From Hyalella azteca (taxonomy: Eukaryota > Arthropoda > Malacostraca > Amphipoda > Hyalellidae): a DNA stretch of 64,000 nt. Both the position numbers and the translations under genes were made by a program. The notes under the pieces were generated by a model. It was not told the DNA's origin. It did not search any database and saw nothing but the letters and a program-made list of their open reading frames with translations. Shown here piece by piece: positions 32,061 to 45,069 of the stretch. Every line of letters starts with the position of its first letter. Positions within the stretch are counted from its first letter, which is position 1. Location of the stretch: contig NW_025939167.1 of assembly GCF_000764305.2 (NCBI RefSeq), positions 124,001 to 188,000 on the forward strand. The letters are read 5' to 3'.

Positions 32061-34560
32061 TCCTCACCTGTACAGGATGGATGAGTTAGTCATTCGCGGG
32101 TGGATCAGCTCCTTGTGCCCTCATAGGTAACCGTTTCGCTTAAATATGGCCTCACAATGCTATTCCTACGGGAAAGACGGCCCGCCGCTCGAGTTTAATG
32201 CTGGCTGTGTTCCGCTCTGACGGCGCCCGTCTGCGCTCCGTATTAGGAAGCCACGCAAGCTGGTCGACTAGTCATGGAGAAAACGAAAGAATGAATGAAA
32301 ATAAAAGCCTATGCTTTCAGCTCTGCCTCGTCACACGAAAAAGGAGAACATGAAAGCCCATCGGTTTTTATCTGATGCCGGTTGCCCAATTTTCACCGAC
32401 TCAGGCAGTGGAAATGGGCTTGTGTACAGTTACTGCGGTTTGACCATTTACTTTAAAACTTTCTCAAATTCTTGAAGGCGAAGCAAGATGTCGCCTCAAA
32501 CTAACTAATTAAACACACAATTCTTAATTTTTCATCGTCTTTTGTGACAGAATAAATTGCTTTGCATCAGTTACACAATCAGGTACTAAATGGCACCAGC
32601 GATAAGGTATGAGCGACACTAAATGATATAAGTACCGAAGCACCAACGCAATCATATATCCTATTGTCAAGCGTCCACGCACGCTTTCGTAAATCTGACA
32701 AAGAAGCCGTTAACCGCTTAAATCAAAGCAAAGCCAGGCAATTTCACAATTACCAGTTAAGATATTTAGAGGTAGATTAAAGTAGGATAGGTATGGATAG
32801 TTATGTTATCGGATATTTTAACGGAAAGTTATTTACCAGTATAATATGGTAGGATATTAACCGCAGTATTTTTGAGTACGCAGCCATGGAAGTGTCTCCT
32901 ATCGATGTGCCGCGTCATCCTGACTCCTCATCTATCACGGTTAGATTATCTACTGCTGTATTTGAACGCTATTACAGATAGCAATATTTTTACCTTAATA
33001 AGATTTTATTTGTATAGTGCAAACCGCATTTGACGCTTAATACGTATCTATATGATGTTCAGTTGTGTGTGAATTTATCTGAAACGTGAACTGTCAAGAT
33101 ATCCTTTGTGCTTCTGTAGCCACACGATTAGCTGGGCCACATTATTAATGACGGTGAGTTCAATATACTTCTATTGTGACGTCAGAATATTTGTATTACG
33201 TCATCCTGTACATACAGATCACGGATGAATAAAACCAGTCATCGATTTGATGATGGGGCTTATGTGGAATGGTGATTTATGAGCGATTACGTCTTATGTG
33301 AACTTGACGCTCATTTCTACGTGACGTGAACGCAGGCAACAGACCAACAGTGCAGTGCAGTGCGCAAATCCTGTGGTGAACAGTTCATGGTTGAATTCAA
33401 CCATGGGTGAACTAACGTCAACCATAGATAGTTCTTTCTTCACAATCAAACTTCACTGCTAACCGTGAATGTGTTTTTCTAAACAACTACTAAATCGTAC
33501 TCCCAATGTTTGATTATCTTGACTATTCCCTGTAAAAAGAGTTCCTGATATGCGTATTTTATTTTTACATACGATGAAATCAGTCGCATTTCTGATAAAG
33601 CTTTTTAGTGGTAACTGGGCCAATTATAATTTCATGATTTGTGTGAGAAATCACGAACGTTTTCGAATTTGCTGAGGTATTTTCGAGTAAATAATATTAC
33701 TATCAATAGACGTATCATAAACACGTGTACTGTGTCTTCTAAAATACAAAATGCTAGAACGCCTGTGATGCTCGACGATTGCGAAGCAATGCCAAGCCGA
33801 ACAATATTATTGCGACACCAACAACAGCAGCTAAAGTAGCAGCAGATCACCAGCAGAGCTCTCCCACTCCGTTACCTAACAGACTCACCTCTTGGGGTCA
33901 AGCCTCCTCTCTGTAAAACCTTCAAACCCACACCCCCACCCACCCACACCCCCAATATCAATTAACCACAGCTCTTCAGTTCGCTGTTTCTAGCCTAATC
34001 TGGTACGCTTCATTGTGACACACAAACCTAAACATTGTGGCAATGCGTGGCCGTCCCCCCCTTTTCCATCGCTCACCTTCCTCCCTCCCGTCTCGTTCAG
34101 GCGGGAAGGGTGACAGGCACGCTCCCCTCCACCCCCACACCCCCGTTGTACACCTCTAGGCTGGAAATTTACCCGCGCTGGCAGAGCTGTGAGACTGTGT
34201 TCACGATGAGACCGAAACGGAACTTTTAACTACGTCAAGAACTTTTTACACGCCTCCTATAAACCTTACTTTAGGTAACATAGTGACCAATATTAGTGTT
34301 ACAGCGAAAACTCATGGCACAAATATACTGAAATGCATTAAAATGCAACACAAATACTAAGAAACACTTTAGACAGCGACAGTTTTTAGGTAAAAAGAGG
34401 TCGGTGTATGGTTGAGTGTGGACACAACGAAGGTTGGTATTCCGGCGAAGAGCTGACAAGTTTTGAAGCTATTCTTTCATTTCTGCCGCAGCCACGCCAC
34501 ACTGCTTAGCTATTAAACTGAGCTGCTTAGCACTACAATTTTGGCCATACTTATGACAGC
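32061..34560. other. Non-coding region, no gene seen
   Basis: Mixed AT-rich sequence with short low-complexity pieces (C-rich at 33925-33955). A small palindrome, CATGGTTGAATTCAACCATG, lies at 33388-33407. No frame is convincing. Confidence 0.45.
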
Positions 34561-34569
34561 CGATAAGAT

Positions 34570-35035
34570 AAGCAACTGCTTGTAGTCTGCACTGCTTGGA
34601 GTCTGCAGTGCTTGCAGCCTGCAGTGCTTGCAGTCTGCACTGCTTGTTATCGGCACTGCGTGGAGTATGCAGTGCTTGTAGTCTAAAGTGCTTGTAGTCT
34701 GCAGTGCCTGCAGTCTGCAGTGCTTACAGTCCGTAGTGCCTGCAGTTTGCAGTGCTTGCAGTCTGCAGTGCTTGAAGTCTGCAGTACTTGCAGTCTGCAG
34801 TGCTTGCAGTCTGTAGTGCTTGGAGACTGCAGTGCTTGCAGTCTGTAGTGCTTGGAGACTGCAGTGCTTAGTGACTGCAGTGCTTGGAGACTGCAGTGCT
34901 TGCAGTCTGCAGTGCTTGGAGTCTGTAGTGCTTGGAGACTGCAGTGCTTGCAGTCTGAAGTGCTTGGAGACTGCAGTGTTTAGTGACTGCAGTGCTTGGA
35001 GTCTGCAGTACTTGGAGTCTGCACTGCGTTGTCGT
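34570..35035. repeat. 16-bp minisatellite, about 29 copies
   Basis: Units of CTGCAGTGCTTGCAGT with small changes (GGAGT, GAAGT, TAGT). Three units make 48 bases, so frames stay open on both strands; the 184-residue minus-strand frame is repeat-derived. Confidence 0.95.
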
Positions 35036-37248
35036 TCATGTGCAGTGTTTGTTGTCGATGTGTGCATATGTTGAACTGTTCGTCATGGTCAGTTGTTATT
35101 TTCACTGAACTTCTTGTTTTCCTAGCACAGCAGTTGTTGTTGCAGTGACTCGGTATCTGCGAACCTGTTCCTGTCAAGTTATCAGAACTCCTTATCATTT
35201 ACTCTAGTTATCTAGTGCGTGCTCTAGAGCACATGAGTTATCCGTTTGACTCTTCTCTTGTTTAGTTACTAAAACCATCGCAAATTTATTGTTTCCTATA
35301 TTTATTAGAAATGTTTTTCATCCTACAACTTCTTGACATCCTATAATATAACTGATCGCAATACCAGCCAAAACTGCAGTTTTTGTAAGAATATTTAAGT
35401 GTCATTTAAAAAGAATTAAACTATATATTTCTCCGAGTTAGTTGAACTTGAGATTATCCACAGCTCTCCAGGTATGTCTCATCGGGTTTTCAAATCATCG
35501 ACAATATTATATTTGATAACATTATCTATAATTGTGATGTTATCAAATCATTTAAAATATTAAAAATGTTAATAATGTTACCAAAAACATTATAGGTTTG
35601 AGAGACGCCATTGATTTCATTGATTTTCAGTGATAAATTACACGAGGTAAAGCAGTCAAGGTCACAGCGGCTCTTCTAAACTATAAGCTTTCCTAAGCTT
35701 TTTACCCTGAAACCAAGACTGGTTTCTTTAGGACTGGAATTATAGACGGCGAGAAAGAATTGTTTTAGGAAAACTAGATGTGTGTTTTTATTTATAATTT
35801 CAGTTTTATGGCGAGTCAAATTTTGAATAAGGTATAACCTTTAATTATTATTATTAATATTGAACGTTATTTAACTGATGTATTAATTTCTAACTGAAAA
35901 TGAAGAATCAAAAAGGCAGTGAAAGACACTTAAAATCTATTTAAAACGTGTCACGAGACATCGTTCTTCTAATTGATTGAACCCTAATGCAATACTTCAA
36001 GGATGATCACCACCACTTAGAATCGTCAACGTGTAGCGGCAGACGCTTGGAGTCCTCATAATGAGCACTAAATTCCTACGTGGCAACTCCCCGCTGCCCC
36101 ACCCCCCTCGAAGTGCACCTCTTTCCCCACCCAACCCCTATAAGCGCACCTCTCCTCCTTCCCATTCCCCCTCCCTTTTCCTTCTCACAATCTAACTCGG
36201 CGCGCAACTTTGGCGGGCTTTATTTAAACTTTGCAACAAGCTGCTGAAGTTGGCGCAACTTTGCGCCACATCGACGTAACTACGCGCAACTTGATCGCCA
36301 AGTTGCGTACGACAATTGCGCTCACTTGGCCAAGTTAGGAGCTTCGCAACTTTGTGGCAAGTACGGCACTAAGTTTGTCTTGCCTGTGAGGGCTTGTGAG
36401 GAGTGAGGAGACTTCTGAAGAGATGAAGGGCGATGTGAGGAGTGAAGAGGATTGTGAGGTGAGGAGTGAGGAGGCTTATCACGAGTATTGGGGTTTTTTA
36501 GATGAAGAAATGTTAGGAACAGTGAGCAATTTTTGAAGAGAAGCTTTCTTTGTAAAAAATCGTACTTTAAGCATGCGATGATAATGGCATGTTTAAAAAC
36601 ACGAAATAAATAAATAAAATGTTCTGTCAAACAAAACGTCTAAAGACAACCAACCAATGTCAAACTCCAACATAATATAACTGTGTATAATAGTATATGA
36701 TAACATATATAATAAATATAGCCTTGATGTTCACCTTTAGACAACAATTATTACGTACACCTTGCCGATTTCGACCACAATTATCACAACTACTTACGGG
36801 TTTCACTCCCCGGCTCACTGCTCCGTTTCTAGTCAGCCCAACACGTCGCTTTGACACGTAAAAAACTTTTAAAAATTTAGAGTAATTTAAAATTTCAGAG
36901 TTCATGAATTTTAGAGTTCATGAATATACCGGTGTTGTAGGTGCAGACTAAACGAAGATAGAACGTAAGAACGAAAATAATTGGTATATATAATTAGTCT
37001 ATTTTAATCACGAATTCATAAAAAATTAAAAGTAAATAAAAAATGATTATATGAATTGGATTAAGGTTTCAATTCACTTGGCGCTTTATTGGCTTTCAGA
37101 TTTGTGGTGCCTGTACCAGAAGCAGGGTGCGTACCGATCCTGGAAAATCTGGAAAGTACTGAAATTTGATTTTTCATTTTCCAGGCCTGGAAAATACTGG
37201 AATTTCATTTCAGATTTTGGAAAATACTGGAATTTGCAAATAAATAAG
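35036..37248. other. Non-coding region, no gene seen
   Basis: AT-rich with a C-rich patch at 36090-36180 and, at 36200-36360, repeated GCGCAACTTTG-like words. A SINE-like fragment may lie at 36790-36850 (CACTCCCCGGCTCACTGCTC). Nothing coding was recognised. Confidence 0.45.
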
Positions 37249-37578
37249 GTATTATTGCAGATTAACTACATCCAAAAAAAAGGGTGTTTTTTTTTTAATT
37301 ATATGTTTTTTGGGGTGTAGATTACGAATCTGAAGTCCATTTTTGGCGGTCGGCATCGGAAAACCGATTTTTTGCAATAATACCGATCACACGTAGCGCA
37401 CGACATCTTGAATGAACTCACCTTTATTTACTAACATGGGGGTTACGTAACTTACGTTACCCACTCACCTTTATATAAAGGGTCGGATTGTTCATCGAAA
37501 TTTTACAAAAAGCTCTTAGGTTGGGTTAAGTCAGCCAAGTTCCTTTTTTTAGATAGCATTTTGATCTAAAAGGAACCT
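37249..37578. mobile_element. Truncated, rearranged copy of the 21.6-kb inverted-repeat element
   Basis: Begins with the same GTATTATTGCAGATTAACTA arm, continues past GGCGGTCGGCATCGGAAAAC, and then carries the inner part of the other copy in reverse orientation (GGGGGTTACGTAACTTACGT, TTAGGTTGGGTTAAGTCAGC). Cut off by the single N at 37579. Confidence 0.88.
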
Positions 37579-37579
37579 N
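37579..37579. other. Single-N assembly join
   Basis: An N between the truncated element and the 160-bp satellite. Probably an unresolved gap of unknown length. Confidence 0.85.
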
Positions 37580-39253
37580 ACGGTACAGCCATATTGTCAG
37601 TACAGTTAGTGTAGCAGTACAGTTACAGTACAGTCGTAGTGTCAGTACAGTTACAGTGTACAGTTGCGGACTGTACAGTTATGACTGTACAGTTACGGTA
37701 CAGTCATATTGTCAGTACAGTTAGTGTAGCAGTACAGTTACGGTACAGCCATATTGTCAGTACAGTTAGTGTAGCAGTACAGTTACAGTACAGTCGTAGT
37801 GTCAGTACAGTTACAGTGTACAGTTGCGGACTGTACAGTTATGACTGTACAGTTACGGTACAGTCATATTGTCAGTACAGTTAGTGTAGCAGTACAGTTA
37901 CGGTACAGCCATATTGTCAGTACAGTTAGTGTAGCAGTACAGTTACAGTACAGTCGTAGTGTCAGTACAGTTACAGTGTACAGTTGCGGACTGTACAGTT
38001 ATGACTGTACAGTTACGGTACAGTCATATTGTCAGTACAGTTAGTGTAGCAGTACAGTTACGGTACAGCCATATTGTCAGTACAGTTAGTGTAGCAGTAC
38101 AGTTACAGTACAGTCGTAGTGTCAGTACAGTTACAGTGTACAGTTGCGGACTGTACAGTTATGACTGTACAGTTACGGTACAGTCATATTGTCAGTACAG
38201 TTAGTGTAGCAGTACAGTTACGGTACAGCCATATTGTCAGTACAGTTAGTGTAGCAGTACAGTTACAGTACAGTCGTAGTGTCAGTACAGTTACAGTGTA
38301 CAGTTGCGGACTGTACAGTTATGACTGTACAGTTACGGTACAGTCATATTGTCAGTACAGTTAGTGTAGCAGTACAGTTACGGTACAGCCATATTGTCAG
38401 TACAGTTAGTGTAGCAGTACAGTTACAGTACAGTCGTAGTGTCAGTACAGTTACAGTGTACAGTTGCGGACTGTACAGTTATGACTGTACAGTTACGGTA
38501 CAGTCATATTGTCAGTACAGTTAGTGTAGCAGTACAGTTACGGTACAGCCATATTGTCAGTACAGTTAGTGTAGCAGTACAGTTACAGTACAGTCGTAGT
38601 GTCAGTACAGTTACAGTGTACAGTTGCGGACTGTACAGTTATGACTGTACAGTTACGGTACAGTCATATTGTCAGTACAGTTAGTGTAGCAGTACAGTTA
38701 CGGTACAGCCATATTGTCAGTACAGTTAGTGTAGCAGTACAGTTACAGTACAGTCGTAGTGTCAGTACAGTTACAGTGTACAGTTGCGGACTGTACAGTT
38801 ATGACTGTACAGTTACGGTACAGTCATATTGTCAGTACAGTTAGTGTAGCAGTACAGTTACGGTACAGCCATATTGTCAGTACAGTTAGTGTAGCAGTAC
38901 AGTTACAGTACAGTCGTAGTGTCAGTACAGTTACAGTGTACAGTTGCGGACTGTACAGTTATGACTGTACAGTTACGGTACAGTCATATTGTCAGTACAG
39001 TTAGTGTAGCAGTACAGTTACGGTACAGCCATATTGTCAGTACAGTTAGTGTAGCAGTACAGTTACAGTACAGTCGTAGTGTCAGTACAGTTACAGTGTA
39101 CAGTTGCGGACTGTACAGTTATGACTGTACAGTTACGGTACAGTCATATTGTCAGTACAGTTAGTGTAGCAGTACAGTTACGGTACAGCCATATTGTCAG
39201 TACAGTTAGTGTAGCAGTACAGTTACAGTACAGTCGTAGTGTCAGTACAGTTA
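37580..39253. repeat. 160-bp satellite, about 10.5 apparently identical copies
   Basis: The unit is built from smaller blocks of CAGTACAGTTAGTGTAGCAG and CAGTACAGTTACAGTACAGT. The period is exactly 160 bases and no differences were noticed between copies, which is unusual for a natural array. An identical 81-residue frame recurs in every copy and is not a gene. Confidence 0.96.
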
Positions 39254-39411
39254 CTGCATGGATGCCAGTTGAGGACTGCAGGTAAGTATTTTAACATCTA
39301 CACTCAGAAGAACAAATGGGTCAGATCTGTTCAAATATTGACGCACTTTGGTCACGTAGCACTGATACGTCCTGTTGTCATGATAAACTGGGTCATGATG
39401 ACGCATAGCAA

Positions 39412-39480
39412 TGGCAAAATGGCACCGTTATTTGGACAAAATCTCACTAATGTCTCTGAGTGTATTTATCTATTTAATAG
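39412..39480. repeat. Dispersed-repeat piece shared with 5283-5330
   Basis: ATTTGGACAAAATCTCA followed by a CTGAGTGTA-like end occurs in both places. Confidence 0.5.
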
Positions 39481-39544
39481 GTACGCCAGCTGATACCTAA
39501 AGATAAACAGATAGTAAACAGGAATAGGCAGATAGAGGAACGGA

Positions 39545-39815
39545 GATACGCTCGTGCTTAGCGCCTTAGCAACAGCCTAAGCTGCAGCACTAAGCGCCTG
39601 AGAAACGCTAAGCAACAGCGTGCCTGAGATACGCTAAGCAACAGCCTAAGCTGCAGCACCAAGCGCCTGATATACGCTAAGCAACAGCCTAAGCTGCAGC
39701 ACTAAGCACCTGAGATACACTAAGCAACAGTCTAAGCTGCAGTGCTAAGCGCCTGAGATATGCTAAGCAACAGCCTAAGCTACAGCACTAAGCGCCTGAG
39801 ATACGCTAAGCAGCG
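39545..39815. repeat. 43-bp minisatellite, about six copies
   Basis: Units of GCCTGAGATACGCTAAGCAA followed by CAGCCTAAGCTGCAGCACTAAGC with few changes. Confidence 0.93.
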
Positions 39816-41689
39816 GCAGGTGTCGCCTATATATATGCACGCACTAAGCGTCTCACAAAGAAGCTGCTTCTTTTATCTGCTAAAGCACGAAAGTGTGAGC
39901 AGTCCGAACTGTCGAGTCACTACAACCATCTTCAAACTATCGTTAAGTAAACAAGTATAGAATTATTTCTCGAGCAAGTTTTTGACCTAAGTTTTAAGTG
40001 AGTTGGCCGGCAAGTTTTAAATAGGTTGAATAAGTTAGCCGACCCTGTCAGGAGATATCCGCAATACAGACGCCCGTAGCGTTCACGCAATGAATGTGAA
40101 GTACTTTTCCTGCTTCTCATTGGTACGTGGTACATTTGTGTCTTGTGCTACTTGAACACGATTCCAAGTGTCGACTTCCACGTCACCAGCCAGCTGAACT
40201 CAAGAGCTTCTAGCTGATAAGGAAGCTGCCCTTATCTCCCGGACTCTCGGTTATGAAGCTAACTTTTCGTGAACTCTCGACTATCTGTTGTGAGGAAGGT
40301 GATCCGAGCGAACATTACCGAAACGCAACGCTGTACGAAATTATTTGCAAATACACATGAGTTCCTAAACTGCTCGCTCGCTCGCCAGCCAGGACACGCC
40401 AGCTAAGATGCCAAGCATGATTATATAAAGCGATATTTTCTTCATGAATTATCTATCAAATGGAATGAAACATTTACTCTTATTTCGTTTTAGCATGATA
40501 TATGAGTGTACCTAGTAATTTTATTTTTCAACGTGTCAAGGCTTTTAAATAAACTTTAAACTAAATTTCAAGTCCGTGATGCACACAAAGGACACTCGAC
40601 ATAGGTGTTTAACTCAGTTATTTTTATCACTTTTATCTATTTCAGGCTTGGTTAAAACTTTCAAAATGCATTGCAATACTTGATAATGGTTAGAATAAAA
40701 CCCGAGTAACTTTTTGACCGTCTTTGCGCAATAGAAGAGGTAATATTTATTAAAAAGAAAATTTATGGTCTAGATGTTTGTGGCAAGGCGTCGTTCACCC
40801 CCTTAGATCTTCCCTGAGCATCCCCCAATTTGTTCCCCCCACTGCAGCACCCCTAAATATCCCCGTCATACTGGCCTCCACTCATCCACCCCACCGTCCT
40901 CCCGCATCCACTTCCCGCCTCTGAGACCTTAAGGCTAGAAAATACTCCACCTCACAGTTGTTTATCTTCGTTGTTCCATCACTACCCATGTTGAAACTGT
41001 CTCAAACACCATAAAAAGTTTATTTAGTTTAGTTTGTAAACTTTTTTCGTCGATAACCACCGTATGAGCTACTATAAATAATCGAGAGCAAGCAAAATTC
41101 TGGCGTGAACTTCGTGGTCCACAAGTGCTCAGGCTGAAGCAGTGTTGGGGTTGATGTGGCAGTTGCGTGCTGAGTGTTGTAAGAATAACATGTGCGCAGT
41201 ACACGCGGTCTACACGTGACACGCACCTCTACTATAACCTAGCCAACCTGTTTGTAGCTAAAATCATAATTTAGTTCTTGTGGTCTTGTCTGTCAAATTT
41301 TCAGTGTGCCATTTTAATATTCGTTTTTAATGTTTATTTGTCGAAGTGGATTCATAGAAATTATTATTTTGAAACTAGGAAAGTGAAGTCGGACTATTAT
41401 TGTTGGAAATTCAAGGTCGTTACTCAATCAAGGTAAGTTTTCCATGAAAGATGATAACCTGTCCTGCTGTTGAAGATCTCGATCATTTCTCTTATAATTG
41501 CCCTGTTGATTAATTTTCACTGCAGTGCAGCTAGCCAGCAATACACCTTGTGCTTTCATTTATTCGTCGTACGCCATTTATTCGATGTACGCCAGTACGC
41601 CAGGGAAGAAAGTTGCCAATATGCTTGCTAAAAACGGAAGTGTAACCCTCGCCAATGCTGCATGATCGACACAGGCACACGTACTTTAC
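39816..41689. other. Non-coding region, no gene seen
   Basis: No frame resembles a protein. C-rich patch at about 40795-40920. Confidence 0.45.
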
Positions 41690-42415
41690 GATTGATGCCT
41701 GGCGATCGTCACAAACACACGTGCTTTACTGCTTTACGATCTATATAGCCGATGCCCAATGATCAACACTGATGCGCGCTCTTTACGATCAAAGTGGCTG
41801 ATGCCTAATGATCAACACAAGCACACGCAATTTACGATCGGTTTAGCCGATGCCCAATGATCAATAGTGATGCGCACTCTTTGCGATCAAAGTGGAAGAT
41901 GCCTAATGATCGACACAAGCGCACGCGATTTACGATCGGTTTAGCCGATGCCCAATGATCAACACAGAAGCGCGCTCTCTGCCATCAAAGTGGCCGATGC
42001 CTAATGATCGACACAAGCGCACGCGATTTACGATCGGTTTAGCCGATGCCCAATGATCAACACAGAAGCGCGCTCTCTGCCATCAAAGTGGCCGATGCCT
42101 AATGATCGATACAAGCGCACGCGATTTACGATCGGTTTAGCCGATACCCAATGATCAACACAAAAGCACGCTCTCTGCGATCAAGTGGCCGATGCCCAAT
42201 GATCGACACAAGCGCACGCGATTTACGATTGGTTTAGCCGATGCCCAATGATCAACAGTGATGCGCACTCTTTGCGATCAAAGTGGAAGATGCCTAATGA
42301 TCGACACAAGCGCACGCGATTTACGGTCGGTTTAGCTGATGCCCAATGATCAACACTGATGCGCGCTCTCTGCGATCAAAGTGGCCGATGCTTAATGATC
42401 GACATAAGCGAATAA
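41690..42415. repeat. About 98-bp higher-order minisatellite
   Basis: Seven or so units, each made of two related halves: GATGCCCAATGATCAACAC with GCGCGCTCT, and GATGCCTAATGATCGACACA with GCGCACGCGATTTACGATCG. Alternation of CAATGATCAA and TAATGATCGA halves shows that the unit doubled before it was amplified. Confidence 0.93.
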
Positions 42416-42501
42416 CACAAAATATGGTAACACTAACAATATGGTATTAACAACACAACACATTGCAACACAAAATATCACTGCACAACAGCACTGCACT
42501 A

Positions 42502-42601
42502 TTCGTGTCACTCACTCCTTCCTTGCCACTCCTCCCCTCCATTTCACTCCACCCCTCTTTCGTGTCACTCACTCCTTCCTTGCCACTCCTCCCCTCTATG
42601 T
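42502..42601. repeat. Duplicated segment P, copy A
   Basis: A 100-base pyrimidine-rich block beginning TTCGTGTCACTCACTCCTTC that appears identical to 55244-55343 within CtBP intron 3. Embedded in a longer CTCCACCCCTCCTTGTCA-type array to about 42705. Confidence 0.9.
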
Positions 42602-42870
42602 CATTCCACCCCTCCTTGTCACTCCACCCCTCCTTGTCACTCCACTCCTCCTTGTCACTCCACCCCTCCTTGTCACTGCCTCTCCCTCTCAACGCTCGCC
42701 AACTTTCATTTAACTTTCTTTGCTAACTTTTTCGAGCAAAGTTTGCAGGTCTCAAAGTTTTTAATGTCACAAGTTTGGCCATTGCTCGTCTTGCGCTGCC
42801 GTGGTGGTGATGGTGGTGAGTGTGGTGGTGGTGATGTGTAATGTTTGTGGTGGTGGTAGTGGCGGTGATG
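42602..42870. repeat. Pyrimidine array, then GT-rich sequence (absent from copy B)
   Basis: TCACTCCACCCCTCCTTG units followed by a single-copy AACTTT-rich piece and the start of a GTGGTGGTGATG array. These 269 bases are missing in the CtBP copy. Confidence 0.8.
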
Positions 42871-42994
42871 TGTAGTGATGCAATGTGTAATGTTTGTTGT
42901 GGAGATATTGGTTGTGAGTGTGGTGGTGGTGATGTGTAATGGTTACAGTGGTGTTACTGGTGGTGAGTGTGGTGGTGGTGATGTGTAATGTTTG
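42871..42994. repeat. Duplicated segment Q, copy A
   Basis: 124-base GT-rich block starting TGTAGTGATGCAATGTGTAA, apparently identical to 55343-55466. Confidence 0.9.
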
Positions 42995-43050
42995 TGCATT
43001 AGAAGGCACTAGATCGTAATCGAACGCACTAGATTGTAATAGAACGCACT

Positions 43051-44211
43051 AGATCTAAGATCGCATTAGAAGGCACTAGATCGTAATAGAACGCACTAGA
43101 TTGCATTAGAAGGCACTATATCGTAATAGAACGCACTATATCGTAATAGAACGCACTAGATCGCATTAGAAGGCCCTAAATCGCCTTAAAACGCATTAGT
43201 ATGCACTAAAATGCTCAAAACCAGATGAGGACGTACGTCGGGACAAGCCAGATCTCCCAGAAGCGGACGTATGCCAAGACAAGCCAGATGCGGACGTACG
43301 GTACGTCGGGACAAGCCGACGTACCGTATGACAAGCCAGATGCAGACGTACGTCGAGACAAGCCAGATTCGGACGTACGCCGGGCGTGTGCGCCAATAAC
43401 GTTATTTTAGCTCTTTGTACGCCGCGTTGTACGCCAGTAGAAGGGCTTGGAGCCTCGTTTACGCCGGATTAATCCGCGGAAAATGGCACCATCCTGGGTA
43501 TGGTCATGTATAAATAGGTTTTATTAACGTGCTCGTTCACCAATCACCATTAAATGCTTTATTATCATCACTGTTGCATTCATGAATTGTGAGTACCTGA
43601 CTCCAGGTTTTTGTTATACCTATGTAGGCTATGTTAACTAATTCACCTTAAACAAATTTTTTCACATATGTTATCTAATTTTTAATAATTATTTAGAGTT
43701 TAGACTGTTTGTGTAAAGTCTGATACCTAAGTATTCACAAATTCATTGCATTTTATTCATCTTAGAGTCACTTTAGTTCAGAGCAAATCATAAAAATAAA
43801 TGTCATTATTAAATCATAATAAATTATCATAGGAATAAATGACATTATTAATTATTAAATATTGTCTCGAATGATAAAATAAGGAGTAGCTTCTGGCGTG
43901 TGGACAGAAGCTACTCCTTATTTATTTTTATTTATTATACAAGCCAGATGTACTCCTACTCCGTACGTCCGCATCTGGCTTGTCTTGGCATACGTCCGCT
44001 TCTGGGAGATCTGGCTTGTCCTGACGTACGTCCTCATCTGGTTTTGAGCATTTTAGTGCATACTAATGCGTTTTAAGGCGATTTAGGGCCTTCTAATGCG
44101 ATCTAGTGCGTTCTATTACGATATAGTGCGTTCTATTACGATATAGTGCCTTCTAATGCAATCTAGTGCGTTCTATTACGATCTAGTGCCTTCTAATGCG
44201 ATCTTAGATCT
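43051..44211. mobile_element. Large fold-back structure with 251-bp inverted arms
   Basis: Arms 43051-43301 and 43961-44211 are reverse complements with a single noticed mismatch. Each arm contains an array of GCACTAGATCGTAATAGAAC-type units and a second one of CGTACGTC...ACAAGCCAGAT units. The 659-base spacer is ordinary AT-rich sequence plus a perfect 18-bp-stem hairpin at 43877-43923. Could be a fold-back transposon, an inverted duplication or an assembly error. Confidence 0.9.
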
Positions 44212-44740
44212 GGCGTGTATAAATACATTATTCGCCAGCTAGAGTGCATGGACAGTAAGAATGCCATGCAGAATATCTAGAGGACTGGAACAGTCCGAAC
44301 AGAATGCTGTTGTGTTGGCATTTTCGTTCAGTTCTTTGTTTATTTGTCCATGTGTTTTGTTATAGAAGAACCTAGAATGAATTACAAAAATAGTTGGTGA
44401 TGATTCCTGTATAAATTATTCAGGGAATATTCATTATATTCAATTGCAGGAATAGATTTTCATCTATTGAATATCTAGTTAATCTATTAGGTCAGTTCGT
44501 TAGTGCGACCGGCAACGTTGTGCTATGAAAAGTCTTATAGTTTTCTGTACCTGTACAGGGTGGAAGCGTAGCCTTCGTATTTTCATTTTTATCCCTAGAT
44601 ATTTGTGATAACAATCTTATGTTTGGCTTGTACTAGGTTGAAGCATGGTGAAGGGGGGAGGGGAGGTGGGAGGGAGGGTGGGGCTGCGGGAGACCGGAGT
44701 GCGCTCGTCGTTTGTTTACTACGCCTAGCGGCCCAAGTGC
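44212..44740. other. Non-coding stretch, nothing recognised
   Basis: No coding-like frame; a G-rich patch at 44650-44690. Confidence 0.4.
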
Positions 44741-44870
44741 ATGCAGCGGCCCAAGTACACGTAGCGGCCTAAGTACACGTAGCGGCTGATCTCTCGTCTG
44801 CGATTAGGGAGTTTAGCTTGAAAAGCCATCAGTGATTGGCTGACGGAATGACAAACTTGTAACTATTTTA
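44741..44870 (+). repeat. Dispersed repeat A
   Basis: CGGCCCAAGTACACGTAGCG occurs in tandem, followed by TCTCGTCTGCGATTAGGGAG and AGCTTGAAAAGCCATCAGTG. The inverted relative is at 30886-31015 and a same-sense relative at 60483-60585. Confidence 0.8.
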
Positions 44871-45069
44871 GATAGTAAGGTCTCTGGCCGGCATGGTGCG
44901 TTGCTCCTAGAACCTCAGGCTCAGCATGCATGATCAATATGCTTTGCAACATTAATTATTATAATCATTGATTAATGTGAATAATAATGACTAAGGTTTA
45001 ATGTTTTTAATGACTTTTACGTTTGTCTGGTCGCGCGAAACCGGTTGAGATTGCGTCAGAGAATTGATA

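Noticed and set aside
34513..35067. 184-residue minus-strand frame rich in KHCRLQALQ
   Set aside because: Three 16-bp units make 48 bases, so the repeat keeps a frame open. No start context or gene structure.
37639..39285. Ten copies of an identical 81-residue open frame (MSVQLQCTVADC...)
   Set aside because: They arise from the 160-bp satellite; the frame restarts every 160 bases and has no protein-like features or homologues that I recognise.
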